NCBI GenBank assembly: GCA_030692355.1
Contig: JAUYCF010000084.1
Coordinates: 1-64,000, forward strand
Reading direction: 5' to 3'
Source: Thiobacillus sp.
GTDB taxonomy: Bacteria; Pseudomonadota; Gammaproteobacteria; Burkholderiales; Thiobacillaceae
DNA: 64,000 nt
Of the stretch, positions 9,900 to 17,994 are shown piece by piece. Every line of letters starts with the position of its first letter. Position 1 is the first letter of the stretch. The position numbers and the translations under genes were made by a program. Below the pieces are notes generated by a model, which worked only from the letters and a program-made list of their open reading frames with translations, ran no database searches and was not told the DNA's origin.

Positions 9900-9915
9900 T
9901 GGCACGCCTGATGCT
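9900..9915 (+). promoter_or_regulatory. Sigma-54 promoter of PEP-CTERM gene
   Basis: TGGCACGCCTGATGCT matches the sigma-54 consensus TGGCAC-N5-TTGCW in both boxes with correct spacing. It is 77 bp upstream of the start codon. The DNA between 9743 and 9900 is otherwise unremarkable and AT-richer than the genes. Confidence 0.82.
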
Positions 9916-9991
9916 TTATTCCAAAAAAAAGAATGTGGGATCGCCTTCTCGGGTTGCCCCTCAATGTTGATTAATTTTTTTGGAGCACATC

Positions 9992-10768
9992 ATGAAAAAA
10001 ACTGCGTTGTTCTTTGCCCTCTCCGCCTTCGCAGCGGGGTCCGTGTTTGCCTCCCCCTTTACCTCTACCTCACCCACCGGTCTTGATGTCACCACGCTCG
10101 GCGCCTCCACTGTGGGCGGCATCGTGGTCGATCTGGTCGGCACCAACGGCTCCCACGTGGTCAGCCAACTGTCCGCATCCTCGCTGTTCGTGGGTTTTTA
10201 CAACGGTGGCACCCCTGCAGCCTATAACGGAAATCCCGGCACCATCGGTATCCAGACCGGTTTCGACTCTGCAGTGACCAGTGCCCTGGGAGGCGGCCTA
10301 CAGTCCGCCGCGTTCCGCTTCTCCCTGTATGACGGCGACACCGCTGCCGGCAATTTCGACGTAAATGATAACGACCTGCTGATCAACGGCCTCAACTTCG
10401 GCAACTGGACGGCAGTCAATGCCCAGAACACCAACAGTACCGGTACCGCCCTCGCTGCTGGCATGAGCGGTGGCGGGTTCCGTAACAACCTCCTGGACAC
10501 CGGTTGGTTTTTCTCCAGCGATGCTGCGCTGATGGCCAGCCTATTCGGCACCCTGACCGGGACGCAACAAATGGTGTTCCAGCTTTGGGACAGAGATCCG
10601 TACGATAACTTTTATGACTTCACCCAAGGCATTGACGCCAGCCTGATCAATGTTGGACAAGGGCCTGGTGTCGTCCCCGGGAACCCCATTCCCGAGCCTG
10701 CCTCCCTGGCACTCATGGGCCTGGGGCTCGCCGGCCTGGCCGCCATGCGTCGCCGCAAAGCAGCCTGA
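9992..10768 (+). CDS. PEP-CTERM sorting domain protein
   Basis: 258 residues. The start ATG at 9992 has a GGAG site 6 bp upstream; a TTG 4 codons earlier is disfavoured. A Sec signal peptide ends at VFA-SP. The mature part is rich in N, G, T and S, with repeated aspartate/asparagine segments such as FDVNDNDLLING. The C-terminus is a canonical PEP-CTERM signal: IPEPASLAL (Pro-Glu-Pro at 234-236), a hydrophobic stretch and RRRKAA. Such proteins are exported, processed by an exosortase and linked to extracellular polymer or floc formation. The function of the mature domain is not recognised. It has its own sigma-54 promoter and terminator. Confidence 0.88.
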   Translation: MKKTALFFALSAFAAGSVFASPFTSTSPTGLDVTTLGASTVGGIVVDLVGTNGSHVVSQLSASSLFVGFYNGGTPAAYNGNPGTIGIQTGFDSAVTSALGGGLQSAAFRFSLYDGDTAAGNFDVNDNDLLINGLNFGNWTAVNAQNTNSTGTALAAGMSGGGFRNNLLDTGWFFSSDAALMASLFGTLTGTQQMVFQLWDRDPYDNFYDFTQGIDASLINVGQGPGVVPGNPIPEPASLALMGLGLAGLAAMRRRKAA

Positions 10769-10790
10769 TTTTCACTTCGCTCCAACAAAA

Positions 10791-10817
10791 AGCCGACGCA
10801 GTGCGTCGGCTTTTTTT
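10791..10817 (+). terminator. Intrinsic terminator after PEP-CTERM gene
   Basis: Stem AGCCGACGC / GCGTCGGCT with a 3-base loop, followed by seven T. An A run in front allows partial bidirectional use, which would also stop the convergent APS-kinase operon. Confidence 0.9.
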
Positions 10818-10833
10818 ACACTTTCTTTTCAGG

Positions 10834-12462
10834 TCAGCGCAAATATCCCTCGTGCTCCAGCTTGAGCAGAACCTGCTGCACCGCTTCGTCGATGCCAAGA
10901 TGGGTGGTGTCGATCGCCAGCTCCGGTTTTTCAGGGACTTCGTAGGGATCGGAGACGCCGGTGAATTCCGGGATCAGCCCGGCGCGCGCCTTGGCGTAGA
11001 GGCCTTTGCGGTCGCGCGATTCGCAGGTCTCGATGGGGGTGGAGACATGGATTTCGATGAAGCCGCCGGCCGCCTCGATCATGGCGCGCACGTCGCGGCG
11101 CGTCTGGCGGTACGGCGCAATCGGCGCGCAGATGGCGATGCCGCGGTTTTTCGTGATTTCGGCGGCGACAAAACCGATGCGCCGCACGTTGATGTCGCGG
11201 TGCGCCTTGGAAAATCCGAGTTCGGATGACAGGTGGCGGCGCACGATGTCGCCGTCGAGCAGGGTCACGGAGCGCCCGCCCATTTCCATCAGCCGTGCGG
11301 TCAGCGCGCGCGCCAGGGTGGACTTGCCCGAACCCGACAGGCCGGTAAAGAATACGGTGAAGCCCTGGCGTTCGCGCGGCGGGCTCTGCCGGTGCAGTTC
11401 GGCGAGCACTTCGGGGAAGCTGAACCAGTCGGGGATCTTCAGCCCGGCCCGCATGCGGCGCTGGAATTCTTCGCCGCTCAGGGTAAGCAGGCGTGCGTTT
11501 GCGGGCGCTTCGGATTCCGGCAGATGTTCGGCGCGATCCTCCACATACACCATGCGCGGGTAGGCAATGAGCCGCACGCCGATTTTGCCGGCCAGCTCGG
11601 CCACGGGCAGGTCGGCGTGGGGGGGGGCGAGGTCTTCGCCGCGGCGGCAGCTGCCGCCGGCCTGGTGTTCGCCGCCGGCAATCAGCAGGCTGCAACCGTA
11701 ATTGCGCGCGACGATGGCGCGCAACAGCAGTGCGCAGGCGCTGGCTTCGCGCGGCGGCGCCGGCAGCAGCGACAACTGGGTGGTGGCCGCCGGAAAACGC
11801 TCGCGGATGGCGAGAAAGCTGCGCACCAGGCCAAAATAACCGGGCGCGTCGGTGATGTCCCCGCCCACCTGCGGATGCAGCAGCAGGTTGGCCTCGTTCT
11901 CGATCGCACTTTTCAGGCAGAACTCGAACTGCGCACGGTGCATCGGATGATGTGCCTGCCAGGCAATGACGCGGCGCCAGCCGCGGCGGGCAAACAGCGC
12001 GCGCAACTCGGCCGGGGTGGCGCGCAGGCTGGCAAAGTCCGGATGCGGCGGCAGGGACGCGCCCTCGACGCGGCCGCCCAGATGCCAGCTGTCGCCGTCC
12101 TGCCACGCGTCGCTGACGGTCAGCACCGCGAGCATGAACCCTTCGCCGTCGCGCAGCGCCACCCGGTCGCCCGGCTTCAGTTCGGCCGCGATCTTTTGAC
12201 GGCTGCCGAGCGTGACCGGCAGCGGCCAGAAAGTGCCGTCATCGAGCTTCATTCCGGTTGCGACCTGCACGCATTGCGCGCGCGTCATGAAGCCGGCAAG
12301 CGGCGAGTAGGCGCCGCTCATCAGCATTTCAAGCTCGCACTGCTGTCGCCAGTCGAGATCGAGCGATGGCAGGCCCAATGCTTCCCGCTTGAGCGCCTCG
12401 CTCCCGGCAGGGTCAATCAGGTTGACGAGGGTGCCGCCGTAGGGTGCGATCAGTTGATTCAT
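10834..12462 (-). CDS. ATP-sulfurylase-like/APS kinase fusion protein
   Basis: 542 residues from MNQLIAPYGG. Residues 1-360 are a PUA-plus-ATP-sulfurylase-like region and 365-542 an adenylylsulfate kinase (Walker A GLSGSGKST at 374-382, then DGDIVRRHL, FVAAEITKNRGI and IFVSTP-like IHVSTPIETCE). The sulfurylase motifs are altered: the usual Q-T-R-N-P-x-H-R-A-H reads QAHHPMHRAQ (169-178), and the usual GRDHAG reads GGEHQAG (263-269). Active ATP sulfurylase is therefore doubtful. A Thiobacillus denitrificans homologue was, to my recollection, found to be only an APS kinase. The likely product is PAPS. It is the last gene of a minus-strand operon and lies 20 bp after the DHH gene. Confidence 0.88.
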   Translation of the reverse strand: MNQLIAPYGGTLVNLIDPAGSEALKREALGLPSLDLDWRQQCELEMLMSGAYSPLAGFMTRAQCVQVATGMKLDDGTFWPLPVTLGSRQKIAAELKPGDRVALRDGEGFMLAVLTVSDAWQDGDSWHLGGRVEGASLPPHPDFASLRATPAELRALFARRGWRRVIAWQAHHPMHRAQFEFCLKSAIENEANLLLHPQVGGDITDAPGYFGLVRSFLAIRERFPAATTQLSLLPAPPREASACALLLRAIVARNYGCSLLIAGGEHQAGGSCRRGEDLAPPHADLPVAELAGKIGVRLIAYPRMVYVEDRAEHLPESEAPANARLLTLSGEEFQRRMRAGLKIPDWFSFPEVLAELHRQSPPRERQGFTVFFTGLSGSGKSTLARALTARLMEMGGRSVTLLDGDIVRRHLSSELGFSKAHRDINVRRIGFVAAEITKNRGIAICAPIAPYRQTRRDVRAMIEAAGGFIEIHVSTPIETCESRDRKGLYAKARAGLIPEFTGVSDPYEVPEKPELAIDTTHLGIDEAVQQVLLKLEHEGYLR

Positions 12463-12482
12463 GTCAGCTCGGGGAAACCGCG

Positions 12483-13439
12483 TTAACCAAAAGTTTTGAA
12501 AAACAGAGCAACAAACCGGCCAAGCCCGGATTCCGGCAGGTGATTGATGCCGGCAGCGCCACGGCGACCGCCGCCGCTGTCGAACTGGCTGCACAGTTCA
12601 TCCGCGCCAGACCGGGCAGCCAGCGGCGAACGCACGCTGACAAGATAACCGCCCTCCGGTTTGGCAGTGAGCACGGCATGCGCCTGCGTGGGCGACTCGA
12701 CTGCCAGCTGATTGCCGAACACGCCGGAAATCCGTCGCGCCCATTTTTCTGCGGGCAACATGAAGATGCGGCCGCTGGCGCGCGCTTCCGTGACGCTGAG
12801 GGCAACGGCGCGCGCCATGTCTTCCTGGTAGCCGGCTTTCAGCGTTGTGTAGGCGGGCGACTCGGCGATGAACGCGAACGGATCGGCAAACGGGCGCAAC
12901 TGGCGATATAAATCCGCCGGGTCGAAGAACAGGTCGTCGAGCGTTTCACCGTAGCCGTTGTAGTTGAGGCATTCGCCCAGCGACTGCAATTGCGCCAGTT
13001 GCCCGGCGGACAGATCGAGCGGCGCGGCGGCCTGCCGTGCGGCATCGGCGAGGTTGTCGCCGAACGCGCCGGTCACCGCCCACGCCAGATGCCTGCCCTG
13101 CACATACCGGTTCACCAGCAGGCTGGTGCAGACGTTGGCATCGGGATCGATGTGCGGTTCGAAATTCGGATGAACCGGAATGTCGCCCGGCTGATGGTGG
13201 TCGAAGTAGCGCACCTGCGCGCCCGCTTCGAGCAGCCTGTCCAGCGCGTCGCGGTTTTTCGACAGCGCGATGTCGAGCACGGTAACGCGGTCTCCCGATT
13301 GGGCTTCGACCCGCTTCAGCAGGCTGATGTCGCGCTTGGGGCCGGTGACCAGCCTGGAATCGGCGGGGTCGGCCAGGCGCAGTTGGTGCAGCGCGCAGAG
13401 GCCGTCGGCGTCTCCGTTGAAAACGTCAATCAGATTCAT
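12483..13439 (-). CDS. DHH-family phosphoesterase
   Basis: 318 residues from MNLIDVFNGDADGLCALHQL. DHH-family motifs are clear: NGDADGLCA (motif I), VLDIALSKNRD (motif II), YFDHHQPG (the DHH signature), and GAFGDN. A C-terminal DHHA1-like segment carries GGGRRGAAGINHLP. The family includes RecJ, nano-RNases and pAp phosphatase (NrnA). Because the next gene is an APS kinase that makes PAPS, a role in removing 3'-phosphoadenosine 5'-phosphate is attractive but unproven. It overlaps the VanZ gene by 14 bp and is translationally coupled. Confidence 0.8.
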   Translation of the reverse strand: MNLIDVFNGDADGLCALHQLRLADPADSRLVTGPKRDISLLKRVEAQSGDRVTVLDIALSKNRDALDRLLEAGAQVRYFDHHQPGDIPVHPNFEPHIDPDANVCTSLLVNRYVQGRHLAWAVTGAFGDNLADAARQAAAPLDLSAGQLAQLQSLGECLNYNGYGETLDDLFFDPADLYRQLRPFADPFAFIAESPAYTTLKAGYQEDMARAVALSVTEARASGRIFMLPAEKWARRISGVFGNQLAVESPTQAHAVLTAKPEGGYLVSVRSPLAARSGADELCSQFDSGGGRRGAAGINHLPESGLGRFVALFFKTFG

Positions 13440-15720
13440 GGGAGATTGGGTTGTGTTGGCGCCTGGCTCGGAAGTGCGGCCATTGTATGAAGGCAAGCAC
13501 CCCCATGACAAGCACATGCAGGGCAGCGTAGCGCAGCCAGATGACGGGCAGCGTTGCGTAATGCTGGCGGTCGCTGCTCAGCAGAAACTGCAAGGCTGAA
13601 AATTGCTGTCCGTATTTGTCGATTTCGCCGGCCAGCCCGAGGTGCAGGAACAAGGCCGCCAGCGGAAGCGAAGCAGCCACGCCGGCCAGACGCGCGATGC
13701 GATGCGCCGCAGGCACAGGCGAAGCAAGCCATGCCGCCGCCAGGAACAGGATATAGAGCCAAGCGCTGAGCGCGGCAAAGGCCAGCGGCTGCGGTGCGGA
13801 GATGAGCTCGGTGAGGTTGTCGGTGGCAGCCTGTGCAATCACGCCCCAATAGGCCAGCAGCAGCACCGGCAGTGCTGCCCAGAAATGCAGCGCGCCCAGC
13901 CGCCGCCCGCGCCAGCGGCGAACGGTCTGCGCGGCCAGATACAGCAACGCGCCGGGCACCGCGGCCAGCGCGACCCAGCGCAGCCCGGTCTCCCACTGCC
14001 CCGGCCAGCGCAGCACCGGGCTGCCGACCAGATCGTGCAGGCTTTCATCCGGTACGGCCGCATGCAGCAACAGAAAGGCGACCCCGCCATACATGAGCAA
14101 TCCGAGCGGCAGTTGCCACAACCGGGCCAGACCGGATACGCGGCGTCGGGCCAGCCACACCGGCCAAAGCGCCAGCCATCCAACGGCCAGCGCGAGCAGC
14201 AGTGCCGACAGCCAGGCGGCATCCGGCCGGAACAACTCGCGCACGTTGTACGGCATGAAGGCGGCCTGAGAGGCGGCCCAGAACAGCAGGGTCATGCCGC
14301 CCAGCATCAGCGGAAGATGCCAGCGTGTGCCGGGGATGGGGGGCGGCTCGACGGTCTCGACGCGAGTGGATTCCCGCGCGGCGACCGCGCGACGCGGCGC
14401 ACGCAGCATGTGCCGCGCTACGGCATAGCCCGCCAGGCCGCCCAACCAGGCCAGCAACCAGTCGGTCAGGTCGACAATTTTGTGCGGCAGCATCAGCTGC
14501 CCCCCTTCGATCACTGCGGGCAGTCCCGCCAGCACCAGCATCGCCAGCGCAAACAGCGGGCCGCGCCAGCGCCACGGCTGGCGCGCCACGCCCCACGCCA
14601 GCAGGCCGCCGAGCGGCGCGAAGAAAAGTGTCTTGCGCAGCACTTCGGTGATGGCGCGAAATTCTGTGCCGAAGTAATACACCTCGAACGGTACCCGCTG
14701 CACGAAATCGAGCCGGCTTTTGATGAAGGCGCCGTCGGTGCGGAAGTCGAAGGGAAACCAGAACACGAACATCAGCGCGGCCACCCATCCCGCCGCCAGC
14801 GCGAACGGCAGCCAGGCCGACCACGCGGGCATCTGACTGGCGGGCGCCACGCGCGCGGCCAGGCGGCCGCCGATCCACACCCCCAGCGCCGCCCCGGCGG
14901 CGGCCGTGAACAGGTCGGTGACATCGCTGACCCGCGAATACACGAACAGCTGCATGAATTCCAGCAAGACCGCGGTACCGAGCGTCATACCCCACACGCG
15001 CCACGCGCTGCGCGTACCGTCGAGCCGCCACAGCATTGCTAGCGGCGTCCAGATCAGGGCATCGGTGGCGATTTCATACAGCGCGTAGGCCGCATCATCC
15101 GGCAAGCGGCCAAACGGAATCAGGTTGACCTTGCCGTCCCGCCATTGATGGAAAATCTCGACCAGGCTGATGGTCAGATCAAGCGGAAGGACGTTGTAAA
15201 CCAGCACCCCCGCCAGATACACCCAGGCCAGCCGCTCGGCCAGCGCGGCGCGGGCATGGGTCTGCTGCCAGGACTGCAGCCAGTCGACGAAACGGCTGCC
15301 TGCCCCCCACCAGGCCAGCACGCCGATGACGCCGCCCAGGGTTTCGGCATGGATGTCATTCTGCGACACCGTGCGCTGCGGAAAAAACAGCTGGGTGAAT
15401 TCGATGCCGACGCTCAGGGCAATGGCCGCCGGAATCAGCGCCAGCGTCACAAGCGCCGTTCGCAGGGGGCCGGCGCCGGCCGACAACGCGCCCATCCACA
15501 GGAAGGTCAGCGGAATGAACAGCAGCAGGTTGGCCACCCAGTCGGCGCGCGAATCGATGCCGAGCCTGAGCCACGGGATCGCGGCGAACCGCGCCACCGC
15601 CTCGTCCCACGGGATGGCGCGGAATTCCAGCGGCACCAGGCTGCCGTAAATGACAAACGCGGTGTACACCAGCGCGGCCAGCCACAACAGGCTGCGGGGA
15701 TTGCTCTTGCTGCGGCTCAC
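13426..15720 (-). CDS. Large membrane protein with three VanZ-like repeats
   Basis: 764 residues from a GTG that overlaps the preceding stop (GTGA). Three VanZ-type units are visible, each with an E-x-x-Q helix followed by a D-containing loop: IEFTQLF (106-112), LEFMQLF (253-259) and IEGGQLM (404-410). Each is followed in turn by NDIHAETLGG, SDVTDLFTAAAG and VDLTDWLLAWLGG. A further set of about eight membrane helices fills 510-760. VanZ proteins confer low-level teicoplanin resistance in enterococci, but most relatives are of unknown role, often near polysaccharide genes. The gene joins the beta-helix protein to the DHH and APS-kinase genes. Confidence 0.78.
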   Translation of the reverse strand: MSRSKSNPRSLLWLAALVYTAFVIYGSLVPLEFRAIPWDEAVARFAAIPWLRLGIDSRADWVANLLLFIPLTFLWMGALSAGAGPLRTALVTLALIPAAIALSVGIEFTQLFFPQRTVSQNDIHAETLGGVIGVLAWWGAGSRFVDWLQSWQQTHARAALAERLAWVYLAGVLVYNVLPLDLTISLVEIFHQWRDGKVNLIPFGRLPDDAAYALYEIATDALIWTPLAMLWRLDGTRSAWRVWGMTLGTAVLLEFMQLFVYSRVSDVTDLFTAAAGAALGVWIGGRLAARVAPASQMPAWSAWLPFALAAGWVAALMFVFWFPFDFRTDGAFIKSRLDFVQRVPFEVYYFGTEFRAITEVLRKTLFFAPLGGLLAWGVARQPWRWRGPLFALAMLVLAGLPAVIEGGQLMLPHKIVDLTDWLLAWLGGLAGYAVARHMLRAPRRAVAARESTRVETVEPPPIPGTRWHLPLMLGGMTLLFWAASQAAFMPYNVRELFRPDAAWLSALLLALAVGWLALWPVWLARRRVSGLARLWQLPLGLLMYGGVAFLLLHAAVPDESLHDLVGSPVLRWPGQWETGLRWVALAAVPGALLYLAAQTVRRWRGRRLGALHFWAALPVLLLAYWGVIAQAATDNLTELISAPQPLAFAALSAWLYILFLAAAWLASPVPAAHRIARLAGVAASLPLAALFLHLGLAGEIDKYGQQFSALQFLLSSDRQHYATLPVIWLRYAALHVLVMGVLAFIQWPHFRARRQHNPISHESD

Positions 15721-16994
15721 GGCCGGGCGGCGTCCAGTGTGCGCAGCAACGCAGGGGCAACACGTGCGCCGGGACGCTCCGCGCCCTGCCAGCCTGGATA
15801 GGCCGCCAGTTCGCGCGCCAGCCCATCCGGCAGGCGACGCGACGGCTGGCCCGCAAGCAGCCGCGGTGTCAGTTCCGGCGCGGCGACCGCCAGCCAATCG
15901 GGCCGATAGTCCAGTGTAAGGTTGTGCACCGCCTTGCCCCCCTGCAGGGGAATTGCCGCCGCCACCACATTGGCGATCACGCGCTGGCGATACGCCGCGC
16001 CCCCGGCCTGGCGTATCTGGATGCCCGCGCCCGACGCCAGCACGGTGTTGGAAAAAATGTCCATGTCGCGCGGCACGTCGTTGTGCGGCTGGATGCGGAT
16101 CGCATCGCCACCGCCGTTGATGAACACATTGTCGTACACCGCCACCCGCCCCTCTGCCTGCAGCAATGCCTCGCTGGGATTGTGCAGGAACAGGTTGCCG
16201 TAGACCAGGTAGCGATCCTCGCTACCGGGTCCCGTAAGCGGAACATGCCCCAGCAGGACGTTGGGGCGTGCCTGCGGACCGGGCAACGCGTCCTGCTTGG
16301 AGAATACGTTGTAGCGGATCACCGTGTCGTGGCGATCCGCGTGTTCGGGCGGGCGCGTTTTCTGGTGCTTGATCTGCAGGCTGTAGCCCAGAGTCTGGCT
16401 GACCCGGTTGCCCTCAATGATGCCGCCGACAAAAGGATCGCCGCCATCCGAATCGCCGAAATACATGCCGGTCCCCACCCGCTCGATGCGGTTGTTTCTG
16501 ACCACCCAGCCGAATGCCGGGCACTTGGTGGAGATGCCCACATTTTGCTGCGACGCGGCATGGTCGTGGATGAAGAGATGTTCCAGCGTAATGAAATCGG
16601 CATGGCGGCTGTGGCCCTCGGCCTTGACCGCATCCACCGGCAGGTTGCGCCCGTCAAGCTGCAGATGGCGCAACACCAGGTGACGCACGTTGACCAGGCT
16701 GACCGTATTGGCGCCCGGCCGCGCGATGAAGCGCGGCGGCGCAGCCGGGTCGGCGGCTTCGATGACGATCGGCTGGCCGGCCTGCCCGGACAGATTGTGG
16801 AGCGGCAGGCCCTGGCGGTACTCCCCCGGCGCCAGCAGCACGCGGTCGCCCGGCTGCAGGCGGCGCAGATAATCGCGGTAATCTTGCGCATCCACGCGAT
16901 AGTCCGCGGCTGCGGCCATGTCCGTCAGCAGGCAGAGCAGCCCCATGCAGATGGCGCGCCGCATTTGGGGCGTGTTAAGCATAGGCTCTTTCAT
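15717..16994 (-). CDS. Secreted right-handed parallel beta-helix protein
   Basis: 425 residues. The N-terminus is a signal peptide (MRRAICMGLLCLLTDMAAA, cleavage after AAA). The body shows the regular N-N-x-I/V-x-G ladder of pectate-lyase-like beta-helices: VVRNNRIERVGTGMYFGD, IIEGNRVSQTLGYSLQI, VYGNLFLHNPSEALL, VYDNVFINGGGDAIRI and IFSNTVLASGAGIQI. The opening LQPGDRVLLAPGEYRQGL is typical of chondroitinase-B or DUF1565-like proteins. A periplasmic or extracellular polysaccharide lyase or epimerase role is possible, but no catalytic set was identified. The start could be MLN or MRR a few codons later. It is the first gene of the four-gene operon. Confidence 0.75.
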   Translation of the reverse strand: MKEPMLNTPQMRRAICMGLLCLLTDMAAAADYRVDAQDYRDYLRRLQPGDRVLLAPGEYRQGLPLHNLSGQAGQPIVIEAADPAAPPRFIARPGANTVSLVNVRHLVLRHLQLDGRNLPVDAVKAEGHSRHADFITLEHLFIHDHAASQQNVGISTKCPAFGWVVRNNRIERVGTGMYFGDSDGGDPFVGGIIEGNRVSQTLGYSLQIKHQKTRPPEHADRHDTVIRYNVFSKQDALPGPQARPNVLLGHVPLTGPGSEDRYLVYGNLFLHNPSEALLQAEGRVAVYDNVFINGGGDAIRIQPHNDVPRDMDIFSNTVLASGAGIQIRQAGGAAYRQRVIANVVAAAIPLQGGKAVHNLTLDYRPDWLAVAAPELTPRLLAGQPSRRLPDGLARELAAYPGWQGAERPGARVAPALLRTLDAARP

Positions 16995-17021
16995 CGATAT
17001 TTATTGGCAGTGGCCAGCGCC

Positions 17022-17077
17022 GTAGGGTGCACTCCGTGCACCGATTGACGCCCGAAGGTGCACGGAGTGCACCCTAC
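17022..17077. repeat. Palindromic core of repeat C (core-only copy)
   Basis: GTAGGGTGCACTCCGTGCAC ... GTGCACGGAGTGCACCCTAC forms a long stem around CGATTGACGCCCGAAG. The exact inverse of this core appears inside the truncated element at 48517-48603. The MITE ends seen in other copies are absent here. The gap 17080-17184 shows no gene. Confidence 0.75.
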
Positions 17078-17184
17078 CCGGCATCTCACTCTTGAACAAA
17101 GCGCCTGTGGGATACCGAAGGGTAGGGGCTTCAACAACCAACAGTGACATCACCTAAACATAATTTCGCGTCCGTGGAAATTAG

Positions 17185-17310
17185 CCCAGATTGTCCATTG
17201 GGCATGCGAGGTGTTCAGTAGGTGTAGGGTGCGCCATGCGCACCATGGAGCATGGGTCGGTGCGCATGGCGCACCCTACGAACTTTAAATCGGCTAATGG
17301 GTAATCCGGG
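17185..17310. mobile_element. MITE-like element C, copy 2 (TSD ATTAG)
   Basis: A 126-bp copy with ends CCCAGATTGTCCATTGGG and CTAATGGGTAATCCGGG around the GTAGGGTGCGCCATGCGCAC palindrome. ATTAG is duplicated at 17180-17184 and 17311-17315. It sits 18 bp from the end of aroK. Confidence 0.82.
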
Positions 17311-17328
17311 ATTAGTGTTTAACATGCC

Positions 17329-17880
17329 CTAATCCGCCGGATCGGACAGCGGCATCCCGCTCTTCAGCAGGTCCAGCTTGCCGCAGAGGCTGCGGGTCAT
17401 CCCCCCCACGCCCTGGCGCCCGGTATCCACCACGACGTCGGCCACTTCGCGATACAGCGGGTCGCGCTGCCGGTAAAGTTCGCGTAATTTTTCCAGCGGA
17501 TTGTCCGTTTGCAGCAGCGGACGGTTGCGGTCGTGCCGCGTGCGTTCATGTAAATGCTCGGGCGTGCCGCGCAAATAAATCACCACGCCATTTTTCTTCA
17601 GGTTTTCGCGGTTCGCTGCCGACAGCACCGCGCCGCCGCCGGTGGCCAGCACGATTCCGGACCGGGTCGTCAACTCGGCGATCGCGGCCTCCTCGCGCTT
17701 GCGGAACCCCGCCTCGCCCTCGATTTCGAAAATCACCGGAATCTTGACCCCGGTGCGCGCCTCGATCTCGTGGTCGGAGTCGTAGAAGGTGCAGCCGTAA
17801 TGCCTGGCCAGCAGCCGCCCCACCGTGGTCTTGCCGGCGCCCATCAGCCCGACGAGGAAAAGATTGTCTTGCTTGCTCAT
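17329..17880 (-). CDS. aroK: Shikimate kinase AroK
   Basis: 183 residues. P-loop [18 protein letters not shown] (about 8-25), shikimate-binding [11 protein letters not shown] and FRKREEAAI, and Walker-B-like [10 protein letters not shown]. The LID region is [11 protein letters not shown]. It phosphorylates shikimate in aromatic amino acid synthesis. In many proteobacteria aroK lies downstream of pilQ, as here, but a terminator at 17952-17981 separates them, so aroK probably has its own promoter in 17881-17951. The dehydroquinate synthase gene that often follows is replaced by repeats. Confidence 0.95.
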   Translation of the reverse strand: MSKQDNLFLVGLMGAGKTTVGRLLARHYGCTFYDSDHEIEARTGVKIPVIFEIEGEAGFRKREEAAIAELTTRSGIVLATGGGAVLSAANRENLKKNGVVIYLRGTPEHLHERTRHDRNRPLLQTDNPLEKLRELYRQRDPLYREVADVVVDTGRQGVGGMTRSLCGKLDLLKSGMPLSDPAD

Positions 17881-17951
17881 GGCGCCATTCTAATTGAGAG
17901 TAGCCTGTTGGAAAGCCGCGCACGGGAAGGCACGGGAAGAAAATCGGAACG

Positions 17952-17981
17952 AAAAAAAGCGCGGGACAAGCCCGCGCTTTT
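17952..17981 (-). terminator. Intrinsic terminator after pilQ
   Basis: Read on the minus strand, AAAAGCGCGGG / CCCGCGCTTTT forms an 11-bp stem with a 5-base loop and a U run. It lies 14 bp past the pilQ stop. Confidence 0.88.
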
Positions 17982-17994
17982 ATGGATTCCGCGA

